17,112 bases of DNA. Origin: G020348385 sp964580235. Lineage in GTDB: Bacteria > Acidobacteriota > Aminicenantia > Aminicenantales > Aminicenantaceae. The notes beneath the pieces are model-generated. The model was not told the DNA's origin and did not search any database. It saw nothing but the letters and a program-made list of their open reading frames with translations. The stretch is taken from positions 1 through 17,112 of the forward strand of contig CAZOJY010000077.1 in assembly GCA_964580235.1 (NCBI GenBank). Direction: 5' to 3'. Shown in pieces: positions 7,215 to 14,246 of this stretch (positions are counted from its first letter, which is position 1; each line of letters opens with the position of its first letter). Position numbers and translations under genes: made by a program.

Positions 7215-7565
7215 GATTTTCTCCGGTATTATGTTATCCAAATGAAGTATCAGGATTGAAATTAATCCCAGCTTAAGCTATCCTGAACTATTCATAAAAA
7301 ACGTCGATGAATTTTTTATTTCAGCAGAGTCAGAAACTTATCTTGACATTGCTGAAAACACTTTTCAAGAGGTTCCATTTTATATTCATCAACGGTTTCT
7401 ACCCTTTGAGCGAGTCGATTTTAATGCCTTGCATGCCTTGTGCCTCGCATCATTTATTGCTAGGGCGCAGCGGAGGGCCTCGACTCGTGAATAATCCAGG
7501 CTGTTTTTGTTGAGCCAAAAAAAAATAATAACCGATAAAATTAAATAATTCAAGGAAGCCGAATC
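7215..7565. other. 350-bp intergenic gap between divergent operons
   Basis: The gap must hold promoters for the DUF1844-rib-pyr operon and for mazG, but I find no convincing -35/-10 pair on either strand; CATAAT at 7226-7231 (minus) is the best -10. It contains a GC-rich island at about 7424-7487. The complementary words CGAGTCGA (7411-7418) and TCGACTCG (7480-7487) flank that island. A + strand frame is open for 82 codons from 7246 to TAA 7492-7494. It has no start codon before the internal TTGs at about 7426, and I take it as a possible remnant. No tRNA fold was seen. Confidence 0.5.
7279..7503. repeat. Element bounded by inverted copies of a 16-bp motif
   Basis: TATCCTGAACTATTCA at 7279-7294 and CAGCCTGGATTATTCA read on the minus strand at 7503-7488 match in 12 of 16 bases in inverted orientation. 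They enclose 225 bp that include the GC-rich island and the CGAGTCGA/TCGACTCG inverted pair. A third copy of the motif lies at 1889-1904. This could be a small non-coding dispersed repeat, but copy number cannot be judged from one window. Confidence 0.3.
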
Positions 7566-8348
7566 ATGAAGCATTCAAAAATAGCCGGTGAAAAATTTGC
7601 CCAACTGGTTGAAATTCTGGATGCCCTTCGCAGCAAAAGAGGGTGTCCATGGGATCGGGAACAGGATGAAAAAACAATCGCCAACTTTTTTTTGGAAGAA
7701 GTTTATGAGGCCGTTGAGGCATTGCATTCCCGCAACTATTCCGCACTCGTCGAAGAGCTGGGAGATGTTCTGATGGAAGTTGTCTTTTTAGCCAGGCTGG
7801 CAAAGGAAAATGGAGACTATACGATGGTCGATGTTCTGGAAGGCATCAATAAAAAGATGATTCGGCGGCACCCCCATGTTTTTGAAAAAAAACGTGAGGA
7901 AAACTCAGCCGGAGTGGCGGATGCCTGGAACAAACAAAAACAAGCGGAAAAAGAGAGAAAATCCGTGTTGGAAGGGATAACAAAATCCTGCCCTGCTCTT
8001 CTTGCTGCTTATCAGATAGGCGTTCGTACCTCCTCCTTTGGATTCGATTGGGTTCAATCCATGGATGTTCTCCAGAAGGTAAAAGAGGAAGTGGCCGAGC
8101 TTGAGAAAGCAATCCAAAATAAACAAAAAGAGGAGATATCTGTTGAAGTCGGAGATATTCTTTTTTCCTTGGCCAATTTGTCCCGCCACTTTGAAGTGAA
8201 TCCTGAGATTGCTTTGAGGAAGGCCAATCAAAAATTTATGCGGAGATTCCGATTTATCGAAAATAAGCTAAAACAGGATGGCAGGGAGTTGGGGAAAGCC
8301 AGCTTAGAAGAGATGGATCAAATCTGGGAGGAAGCAAAAAAGCGGTAG
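7566..8348 (+). CDS. mazG: MazG nucleoside triphosphate pyrophosphohydrolase
   Basis: A 260-residue enzyme of the all-alpha NTP pyrophosphatase superfamily. It hydrolyses (d)NTPs to NMP and pyrophosphate and is thought to clean the nucleotide pool; in E. coli it also affects ppGpp. Both tandem MazG domains are present. The N-terminal one has GCPWDREQ (26-33), metal residues in LEEVYE (E44, E45, E48) and ELGD (E64, D67). The C-terminal one has SSFGFDW, KEEVAELE (E174, E175, E178) and VEVGD (E194, D197). The length matches the two-domain family. AAGGAAG lies about 7 nt before the ATG. It stands alone on the + strand and converges on prfB with only 6 bp between the stops. Confidence 0.95.
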   Translation: MKHSKIAGEKFAQLVEILDALRSKRGCPWDREQDEKTIANFFLEEVYEAVEALHSRNYSALVEELGDVLMEVVFLARLAKENGDYTMVDVLEGINKKMIRRHPHVFEKKREENSAGVADAWNKQKQAEKERKSVLEGITKSCPALLAAYQIGVRTSSFGFDWVQSMDVLQKVKEEVAELEKAIQNKQKEEISVEVGDILFSLANLSRHFEVNPEIALRKANQKFMRRFRFIENKLKQDGRELGKASLEEMDQIWEEAKKR

Positions 8349-8369
8349 AAGGCCTTATGGCTTGTTTTC
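8349..8369. terminator. Weak shared terminator between mazG and prfB
   Basis: AAGGCC, loop TTAT, GGCTT (8349-8363) forms a short stem with one bulged G and is followed on + by GTTTTCTTT. It overlaps the prfB stop codon. The stem is only five pairs, so this is tentative. Confidence 0.25.
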
Positions 8370-9441
8370 TTTCCTGCGCAGCAGATTGGATTTGATGAAC
8401 TCCTCGATATCGCCGTCTAGAACCCGGTCTACATCCCCAATTTCTACTTTTGTCCTCATATCTTTTATCATTCGATAGGGATGAAGGACGTAAGAGCGTA
8501 TTTGATTTCCCCAGGCAATATCTGATTTTGTGTCTTCCAATTTTTCTTTTTTTTCTAGTTTTTTTTTCTTTTCGAGCTCATACAATCTGGCCATTAACAC
8601 CTTCATAGCGGTGGCTTTGTTTTTGTGTTGGGACCGTTCGTTTTGACATTGAACGACAATTCCTGTGGGAATATGAGTGATTCTCACCGCAGAATCAGTG
8701 ACATTCACATGTTGTCCTCCGCGTCCGGAAGCTCTGTACGTGTCGATTCTCAAGTCCTCTGGATTGATGTCGATCTCGATGTTGTCATCGACTTCTGGAT
8801 AAACAAATACAGCAGCAAAAGATGTGTGCCGTCTTTTGTTGGCATCGAACGGGGATATCCTAACCAGGCGATGAACTCCGGATTCCTGGCACAGATTGCC
8901 GTAGGCGTGATCTCCAACGACACGAACCGTTGCACTTTTAAGCCCGGCTTCTTCTCCAGGCAGCAAATCCAGTACTTCGGATTTGTATCCTTTTCTCTCG
9001 GCATATCGCAGGTACATTCTGAGCAACATTTGGGCCCAGTCCTGTGATTCTGTTCCGCCGGCTCCAGGATGGATTGTCAGAATGGCATTGCGGGGATCAT
9101 CGGGATCATCATAAAGAGCTTGCAGTTTGATCTCTTCCAGTTTTTTATTGAAAATGATGAGATCATTTGTTATCTCTTCCTGAACGTTTTCTCCTTCTTC
9201 GGTCAATTCTGCCAAGACTTCCAGCTCTTCTTTTTTATCGATAAGCTGGGAGAATAGAGAGATTTTCCGTTCTAAAACTTTTTTATTTCTTTGGAGGGAT
9301 TGCAGGCGATCCTGATCCTGCCAGATTTCAGGAGAGGAGAGCTGCTCGCCGACTTTCTGCAATTCTGACTTTTTTTGAGGGAGGTCAAAGAAAACCTCGG
9401 ACTTCATCGAATCGAGAAAGCGCCTTTTTGATCTTTATCAA
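8355..9441 (-). CDS. prfB: Peptide chain release factor 2, with programmed +1 frameshift
   Basis: This is RF2, which releases peptides at UGA and UAA. GGQ (in ASGRGGQHVN) and the SPF anticodon-like tripeptide (VRISPFD) are present, as is the RF2 N-terminal helical domain. The first ATG in the main frame (9407) is spurious. In the preceding frame the codons run GTC CGA GGT TTT CTT TGA C (9402-9384), giving VRGFL then a stop. Shifting +1 at CTT-TGA-C (9390-9384) continues as D-L-P-Q-K-K, matching E. coli RGYL/DYDAKK. An SD-like GAGG lies 4 nt before CTT, as in other RF2 sites. The 0-frame start is uncertain. TTG 9441, 4 nt after the lnt stop, gives 361 residues, close to the usual length. ATG 9486, inside lnt, gives 376. 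Neither has a good ribosome site, so coupling to lnt is likely. The UGA makes synthesis self-regulated by RF2 supply. Confidence 0.93.
9384..9399 (-). promoter_or_regulatory. RF2 programmed +1 frameshift site
   Basis: On the minus strand, CGAGG TTTT CTT TGA C contains the slippery CTT-TGA-C heptamer with an upstream SD-like GAGG. CTT is at 9390-9388, the in-frame TGA at 9387-9385, and the +1-frame GAC begins at 9386. When RF2 is scarce the ribosome pauses at UGA and slips +1 to make full-length RF2. Confidence 0.9.
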
Positions 9442-9445
9442 AATT

Positions 9446-11002
9446 TCAGAGGCAATTTTTTTTGAAGCCTGATTTTTTACCGCCATTTTTTCTGAACACC
9501 AGTGCCAGGATAAGAAATACGGCGCCCAAAGTCAAGCTTGCAAAAGGAGCGAAATCTCCGAAGCGCGTGTATGGAGTGAGGGTTTTTATCGGCACTATCC
9601 TTTCTGTGAGAAATGTCTGAGTCATCATCTCGGTCCGGGAAAGAATGCGGCCGTAAGGATCGATAATCCCGCTCACACCCGTCGTTGCGGATCTAAGCAA
9701 AAAACGCCTATTTTCAACAGCCCTCACCACCGCGATAGCAAAATGTTGGAAGGGGGCAGAGGATTTTCCATACCATCCATCATTGGTGATTGTGACGAGA
9801 AAGTCTGCGCCCTTTTTAACGAATTTTCTGACAAGATTTGGAAAAATGATTTCATAACAGATTGGTGTTCCAAATTTTTTTCCTTCAAATTGGTGAAGCA
9901 CAAACTCTTTGCCTGATGATAGTTCCCCGATAGCATGGGTCATTTTTTCAATGAAAAAAAAGATTTTTTTATAAGGAGTATATTCCCCAAACGGGACGAG
10001 ATGCATTTTATAATACTGGCTCATCGAAAGGTCGGGATGCAGGCACAGGGCTGTGTTGTAATAGTGGGGAAGATTTTGGAATAGGACTGTTTCGTTGGTA
10101 CCGAGGAGGAGAGTGGCCCCGGATTCTTGAGAAAATCTTGATAGCTCGTTTGCGAATTCCGGATAAATGTTGTATGAACAGCTAAAACACAAGGGCACAG
10201 AAAATTCCGGCCAGATAATCAGTCGGGATCCCTGTTTATTGGCCTCAGAAGACAGGTTTAGGTGTTGGTTAAAAAGATCTCTTATCTGCAGGTCTGATAT
10301 TTGATCCCATCGGATATCAGAGGAAACATTTCCCTGGATCACAGATACTTGGAAAGAATCTTCCATCGCAGGGTTGTTCTGCATGATGACCCGTCCCCCA
10401 AAATGGATGAGTACTACAAGGGTAAGTCCCAGAAAAAACGGAGCTCTGCGTTTGTGAATCATCGAATAAACAAATAAGCTTTGGAAAAGCACAATTATGA
10501 AAGAAAGCCCGTATATTCCGGTAAAGGCGGCCAACTGCAGGAACCAATGGTTTTTGTACTGGGTGTATCCCAGAAGGCCCCAGGGAAAACCCGTAAATAA
10601 GTGAGTAAGGATGTATTCAAATCCTATCCAGATGAAAGGGACAAGGAAAAAAATCAACTTGGGAAAAGCTCTTTGAATTCTGGCAAAACACCAAGAAAAA
10701 AGCGCCCAGAACAGAGCGAGGTAACCTATAAAAATGATGTAGATCAAAAGGCTTATCCCAATGGGAAGATTGCCGTAATGGGCTGGGACAGCAGGAATCC
10801 AGTAAATAAGGATGGCATTAAATGCGATTCCACCCAGAAATCCAAGAAAAAAGGATTGCTTAGGTGTTTTTTTGTGCAGAGAAAAAAATAAAGGGATAAG
10901 GGAAATCCAACAGACAAAGGAGAGATTGAACTTTGGGAAAGACAATGCTGTCAGAACGCCGCTTAAAACCACTAAAAGGATATGCGGCCATCTTATTTTC
11001 AA
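9446..11002 (-). CDS. lnt: Apolipoprotein N-acyltransferase
   Basis: A 518-residue integral membrane enzyme that adds the third acyl chain to lipoproteins, the last step of diderm lipoprotein maturation. About seven hydrophobic segments fill residues 8-205. The periplasmic nitrilase-like domain (about 215-480) has the Glu-Lys-Cys triad: E266 in IIWPEFSVP, K332 in YYKMHLVPFGEY and C382 in GTPICYEIIFP. These positions nearly match E. coli E267, K335 and C387. NDGWYGKSSAPFQH and a final membrane segment (about 485-503) follow. The start is TTG at 11002, with GAGG 5 nt upstream; the frame is closed by TAA at 11035-11033 with no ATG between. It follows the SPOR gene after 94 nt and runs directly into the 0-frame of prfB. 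Confidence 0.95.
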   Translation of the reverse strand: MKIRWPHILLVVLSGVLTALSFPKFNLSFVCWISLIPLFFSLHKKTPKQSFFLGFLGGIAFNAILIYWIPAVPAHYGNLPIGISLLIYIIFIGYLALFWALFSWCFARIQRAFPKLIFFLVPFIWIGFEYILTHLFTGFPWGLLGYTQYKNHWFLQLAAFTGIYGLSFIIVLFQSLFVYSMIHKRRAPFFLGLTLVVLIHFGGRVIMQNNPAMEDSFQVSVIQGNVSSDIRWDQISDLQIRDLFNQHLNLSSEANKQGSRLIIWPEFSVPLCFSCSYNIYPEFANELSRFSQESGATLLLGTNETVLFQNLPHYYNTALCLHPDLSMSQYYKMHLVPFGEYTPYKKIFFFIEKMTHAIGELSSGKEFVLHQFEGKKFGTPICYEIIFPNLVRKFVKKGADFLVTITNDGWYGKSSAPFQHFAIAVVRAVENRRFLLRSATTGVSGIIDPYGRILSRTEMMTQTFLTERIVPIKTLTPYTRFGDFAPFASLTLGAVFLILALVFRKNGGKKSGFKKNCL

Positions 11003-11096
11003 AAATGCCTCTTTTATCCCTTCCGTGCTGCATTAAGGGAGAATCAACCGCTGCGTTTTTTTTGTAAGGTTAGCTTATCGATGTTCCGTTTGTTTG

Positions 11097-11681
11097 TTAT
11101 CTAATAATCAGGTAATCGGTTTCTTTTTTGTTCTCCTGCCGGGCCAGTTCATTCCGCACTTTTTCAGCTTTTTCCCTGGTTGGATACCCCCCCAATCGCA
11201 CACGATAGAGCTTTCTTCTATCGGTTGAAGAGGGCTCGCGGACAATGACATTGTATCCTTTCCTTTTGTATTCTTCGGCAAGGGTAGTAGCGTTTTGCTG
11301 GCTGCTGTAGGCTCCAACCTGGATCCAGTACACATTTTGAGCGGGAGAAAAGGCTGAAGATTTGGGGGATTCAATTTTTGGTTCAGCAGCGGACTTGGCC
11401 TTGATTTTTTCTTCCTGGACATTGCCTTCTATTGCTTTTTGGTGAGATTCCAGCTCCTGGCTTATCGTCTCCCCTGATTCTTTTTGGGGAACTGGCTTCT
11501 GGTGCGTTATCTGTTCTGCTGGTTTTTCTGCCAGTTGGGTTTCTGCTGCGATTTTTCCCTGTTTTTTGCCCACAGATACTCCGAGAAGAAAGACCACAAT
11601 ACCCAGGACCAAAATGGCGATAAAAATCAGAATGAGCTGGGAGCTGGAAAGCTGAAGTTCTCTGTAATCTTTGTTACTCAT
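11097..11681 (-). CDS. SPOR-domain membrane protein
   Basis: A 194-residue bitopic protein. A short cytoplasmic N-terminus (MSNKDYREL) precedes one membrane segment at about residues 15-38. A charged, low-complexity linker rich in Lys, Glu and Gln spans 39-112. A C-terminal SPOR domain lies at about 116-193, from NVYWIQVGAYSS through YRVRLGGYPTREKAE. SPOR domains bind glycan strands lacking stem peptides and often mark division-site proteins such as FtsN and DedD; whether this one acts in division is not shown. The ATG lies 6 nt after the slipin stop. AGGA 12 nt upstream, within the slipin end, could serve as ribosome site. It belongs to the nfeD-slipin-SPOR-lnt-prfB run. Confidence 0.88.
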   Translation of the reverse strand: MSNKDYRELQLSSSQLILIFIAILVLGIVVFLLGVSVGKKQGKIAAETQLAEKPAEQITHQKPVPQKESGETISQELESHQKAIEGNVQEEKIKAKSAAEPKIESPKSSAFSPAQNVYWIQVGAYSSQQNATTLAEEYKRKGYNVIVREPSSTDRRKLYRVRLGGYPTREKAEKVRNELARQENKKETDYLIIR

Positions 11682-11687
11682 GTCATG

Positions 11688-12446
11688 CTAGTCCTGAGTC
11701 TCCTTTTTTTTCATTGAAAAGGCTTTCAACATGTCGATCGGAAGGGGAAAAATAATGGTGGAATTTTTTTCTGTCGCAATTTCTGCAAGCGTTCCCAGGA
11801 ATCTCAACTGAAGCGCCTGGGGGTTGGTAGAAATGATATCTGCGGCCTCCTTGAGTTTATGGGAAGCCTGAAATTCACCCTCGGCATGGATGACCTTGGC
11901 TCTTCTTTCTCTCTCTGCTTCTGCCTGTCTGGCAATCGCCCTGACCATGTTCTCCGGAAGGTCGACATGCTTCATTTCGACAAGTTGAACTTTGATGCCC
12001 CAGGGGTCTGTGTGTTTGTCGAGAATCTCTTGGAGTTGGACATTGAGTTTTTCTCGTTCGGAAAGGAGTCCATCAAGCTCGACCTCTCCGAGCACACTTC
12101 TTAGGGTTGTCTGGGCAAGTTGAGATGTGGCGAACAAAAAGTCTTGGACTTCGATAACCGCTTTTTGCGGATCCATGACGCGAAAGTAAACGACAGCATT
12201 GACTTTGACGGATACATTGTCTTTGGTGATGACATCTTGAGGAGGGATATCCATGACCACGATCCGAAGGCTCACACGGACCATGCGATCGATGGGAGGA
12301 AAGACAAAAATCAGACCCGGCCCTTTCGGTTTGGAGAGAACCCGCCCAAGACGGAAAATCACGCCTCTTTCGTATTCTCTTAAGACTTTGATCGCATTCA
12401 ATAAATACAAAGCAATCAACGCAATGATTATTATTCCTGTATACAT
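11688..12446 (-). CDS. Slipin (stomatin-like SPFH/band 7 protein)
   Basis: A 252-residue membrane-anchored SPFH protein. A single hydrophobic segment (2-19) is followed by the band 7 domain, with EYERGVIFRLGR (24-35), KGPGLIFVFPPIDRM, and VEMKHVDLPENM. A helical, Ala/Glu/Arg-rich segment (AIARQAEAERERRAKVI) then comes before a short hydrophobic C-terminal stretch (STIIFPLPIDML). Slipins form oligomeric membrane scaffolds. In Pyrococcus the partner NfeD protease PH1510 cleaves the C-terminal hydrophobic part of the slipin PH1511. The equivalent stretch here is a likely target, by analogy. GAGGAGGTGAAAG just before the ATG is the strongest ribosome site in the window, so high expression relative to nfeD is likely. 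The nfeD gene lies 79 nt upstream. Confidence 0.92.
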   Translation of the reverse strand: MYTGIIIIALIALYLLNAIKVLREYERGVIFRLGRVLSKPKGPGLIFVFPPIDRMVRVSLRIVVMDIPPQDVITKDNVSVKVNAVVYFRVMDPQKAVIEVQDFLFATSQLAQTTLRSVLGEVELDGLLSEREKLNVQLQEILDKHTDPWGIKVQLVEMKHVDLPENMVRAIARQAEAERERRAKVIHAEGEFQASHKLKEAADIISTNPQALQLRFLGTLAEIATEKNSTIIFPLPIDMLKAFSMKKKETQD

Positions 12447-12476
12447 CTTTCACCTCCTCTTTCCAAGATTTGTATT

Positions 12477-12506
12477 ATTATAGTACGAAAATTCCGGATA
12501 TTACCA
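12477..12506 (-). promoter_or_regulatory. Possible internal promoter before slipin
   Basis: A perfect -10 TATAAT (12482-12477) has only a poor -35, TGGTAA at 12506-12501 with an 18-bp spacer. It would begin transcription about 25 nt before the slipin ATG. Alternatively the slipin gene is transcribed only from the nfeD promoter. Confidence 0.25.
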
Positions 12507-12508
12507 GT

Positions 12509-12534
12509 AAAGCTTTAATATTTTTTCAAGCTTT
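12509..12534 (-). other. Hairpin at the nfeD stop codon
   Basis: Minus-strand AAAGCTT (12534-12528) and AAGCTTT (12515-12509) form a perfect 7-bp stem around a 12-nt A-rich loop and include the nfeD stop codon. No T-run follows, so it is more likely an mRNA end-protecting or partial-stop structure between nfeD and slipin than a full terminator. Confidence 0.35.
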
Positions 12535-13803
12535 GGTGACTTTTATTTTCAAGTTTTTCAAGACCTCGGTGATCTCTACCTCTTCTCCTTTAAGTATTTC
12601 TAGGTCTGCTTCTGCATTCCAGAGTTCACCATGCACGAAAACTTTTCCTTTTGGAGTTAGATCGCTCTGCGCAACACCGATCTCTCCAACCAAGCCTTCT
12701 TTTCCTGTGTGGACTTTATTGGCAAGAGCCCGGACTGCAATAAAAATTAGAAAGAGAAAGATCAGAGAAAGCCCGACAGCGACGGGAATGATGAACTTTA
12801 GGCTCGGCCGGAGTTCCGGAATAGGGGCATCTATAAGCATGATGGATCCAATGACCATGGCGATTATTCCTCCTACTGATAAAATTCCATAGCTCTGCAC
12901 CTTGATTTCAAGGATAAACAGCCCGATGGCGAGAAGAATTAGGATCAATCCGACATAATTGATCGGAAGAATTTGGAACGAGAATATAGCCAGGAGAAGA
13001 CAGATGCCTCCTAACACACCAGGCAGGATGGCTCCTGGGTTGGAAAATTCAAAATAAAGGCCGAGCAATCCTAGCATCAGAAGAATGTAAGCCAGGTTGG
13101 GATTGGAGATGGTCAAAAGGAATTTTTGGCGGGCGGACATTGGCAGTTCTACCACTTGTTCCCCTCGGAGTTCAAGCAGGTGTTCTCTGCCATCGAATCT
13201 TTTTATGGTCGTTCCGTCGAAGTGGTTGATGATATCTGATACATCCTGTGCGATCAGATCGATCAGTTTTCCCTCGAGGGCTTCCGTTTCGGTGTAGGAT
13301 GAGCTTTTCCGGACGGCGTCCTCGGCCATCTTTGTGTTTCTCCCTCTTTTTTTGGCAATGGATTTGATGTAGGAAACGGCATCATTTGTGACTTTTCCGG
13401 CCATGGTCTCATCCATCTGCTGGCCGGTAATGGAAACCCCCACAGGATGAGCCGCACCTGTGTTCGTTCCCGGGGCCATAACAAAAAGATCGCAGGCTAT
13501 TCCGATAAAAAATCCAGCCGAAGCTGCTCTGGCCCCGTTTGGGCTGACATAGGCAGCGATCGGCACCTTAGAACTCAAGATGCGTTCGATGATCTCCCTC
13601 ATCGAAGAGTCCAATCCCCCGGGTGTGTTTAACACCATAATGACCAATCGGATGTTGTCTGCCTCCGCTTTTTCGATGGCATTTTGTATGTATTCGGATG
13701 TGACTGGATGAATCGGTGCATCGATCGTAATTTTTAGAATAGTTGAATAACCGACCAAGGGGATCAAAGCAATGAGAAGGCAAATAAGGATGAGTTTTTT
13801 CAC
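12526..13803 (-). CDS. NfeD-family membrane-bound ClpP-class serine protease (long form)
   Basis: A long-form NfeD (425 residues from the GTG). An N-terminal signal or anchor (VKKLILICLLIALIPLVGYS) is followed by the ClpP/SppA-like protease domain. The nucleophile is Ser95 in ARAASAG, the general-base Lys is K137 in AGKVTND, and LNTPGG precedes them. This is the Ser-Lys dyad layout of PH1510 (S97/K138). Four to five membrane segments follow at about 230-365, then a C-terminal OB-fold NfeD domain (GLVGEIGVA to VEITEVL). It probably cleaves the adjacent slipin, as shown for PH1510/PH1511. The frame extends to TTG 13836, but that codon lies in the promoter's -35/spacer, so GTG 13803 is preferred. 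The mRNA would then start about 3 nt before the GTG. Confidence 0.9.
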   Translation of the reverse strand: MKKLILICLLIALIPLVGYSTILKITIDAPIHPVTSEYIQNAIEKAEADNIRLVIMVLNTPGGLDSSMREIIERILSSKVPIAAYVSPNGARAASAGFFIGIACDLFVMAPGTNTGAAHPVGVSITGQQMDETMAGKVTNDAVSYIKSIAKKRGRNTKMAEDAVRKSSSYTETEALEGKLIDLIAQDVSDIINHFDGTTIKRFDGREHLLELRGEQVVELPMSARQKFLLTISNPNLAYILLMLGLLGLYFEFSNPGAILPGVLGGICLLLAIFSFQILPINYVGLILILLAIGLFILEIKVQSYGILSVGGIIAMVIGSIMLIDAPIPELRPSLKFIIPVAVGLSLIFLFLIFIAVRALANKVHTGKEGLVGEIGVAQSDLTPKGKVFVHGELWNAEADLEILKGEEVEITEVLKNLKIKVTKA

Positions 13804-13812
13804 TTTAACTTC

Positions 13813-13841
13813 ATTATAGAAGTGCCTCTTTGCCAAGTCAA
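13813..13841 (-). promoter_or_regulatory. Strong sigma-70-type promoter of the nfeD-slipin-SPOR-lnt-prfB operon
   Basis: -35 TTGACT (13841-13836), a 17-bp spacer and a perfect -10 TATAAT (13818-13813) make the best promoter in the window. Transcription should start near A13806, about three bases before the GTG of nfeD. That predicts a leaderless or nearly leaderless first cistron. Confidence 0.75.
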
Positions 13842-13850
13842 TATTTTATC

Positions 13851-13879
13851 TTGACTTTTTATTTTCAATAATTTATTTA
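13851..13879 (+). promoter_or_regulatory. Possible divergent promoter for the HU-family gene
   Basis: -35 TTGACT (13851-13856) is followed after 17 bp by TATTTA (13874-13879) in a very AT-rich stretch; other -10 choices are possible nearby. This -35 and the nfeD -35 face away from each other and form the inverted repeat AAGTCAA, 9 bp, TTGACTT (13835-13857). Confidence 0.4.
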
Positions 13880-13918
13880 TTATTTATCATTTAACACCAA
13901 ATCCAATAGGAGACTTCA

Positions 13919-14185
13919 ATGATCAAGAACGATATTGCCCTCACTATCGAGAAGAATTCAGAATTCAATAGAGCAAAGGCATTGCAGATTGTGGAATCTA
14001 TCCTGGATGCATTGAAGGATGCTATCGAGAACGATGAAAAAATCGAAATTCGAGGATTTGCCAGCTTCAAAGTGGTTTCCAAAAAGACAGGATTTGGCAG
14101 AGATATTCGAAGAAAAAAACAAATCAAGATTAAAAAAGGAAAGCGGATAAAGTTCAGACCTGGCCAAGAGCTCAAGAAAATCTAG
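13919..14185 (+). CDS. HU/IHF-family DNA-binding protein
   Basis: An 88-residue histone-like protein that bends DNA as a dimer and compacts the nucleoid. The helical dimerisation part (residues 1-42) is followed by the family hallmark IEIRGFASF (42-50; usually RGFGSF). The basic beta-arm region GFGRDIRRKKQ (58-68) replaces the usual GRNPKTGE, and FRPGQELK (79-86) closes the fold. The arm lacks the usual Pro and is unusually rich in Arg and Lys, resembling IHF-like members of less-studied phyla. AGGAGA lies 5 nt before the ATG. The gene is transcribed divergently from nfeD; the next gene starts 61 nt downstream on the same strand. I cannot tell HU from IHF subunits by sequence alone, so no symbol is given. 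Confidence 0.92.
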   Translation: MIKNDIALTIEKNSEFNRAKALQIVESILDALKDAIENDEKIEIRGFASFKVVSKKTGFGRDIRRKKQIKIKKGKRIKFRPGQELKKI

Positions 14186-14214
14186 CCCAACGGCATGGGA
14201 ATATTTTCCTTTTT
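14186..14214 (+). terminator. Weak terminator after the HU gene
   Basis: Two short alternative hairpins occur: CCCA (14186-14189) with TGGG (14196-14199), and GGAA (14198-14201) with TTCC (14206-14209). Five T's follow at 14210-14214. Each stem is only four pairs, so partial read-through into the next gene is likely. Confidence 0.25.
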
Positions 14215-14246
14215 GCTTTCTAAAATTTGCTAATCCGAGTGATTCC

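Noticed and set aside
7420..7500. Possible tRNA or CRISPR-like structure in the GC-rich island
   Set aside because: No acceptor stem, T-loop motif or CCA end could be arranged, and there are no regularly spaced repeats.
7389..7574. 61-codon minus-strand open frame upstream of mazG
   Set aside because: No ribosome site or recognisable pattern; it overlaps the mazG start and is explained by the base composition of the GC-rich island.
8625..9047. 140-codon open frame on + inside prfB
   Set aside because: Antisense to the conserved GGQ and SPF core of RF2; its translation resembles no protein.
8355..9407. prfB as a plain 350-codon gene starting at ATG 9407
   Set aside because: The upstream frame carries RGFL and CTT-TGA-C in the canonical register; the ATG falls in the middle of the conserved frameshift context.
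13458..13803. NfeD protease as a catalytically dead copy
   Set aside because: Ser95 and Lys137 are both present with PH1510-like spacing, so the dyad is intact.
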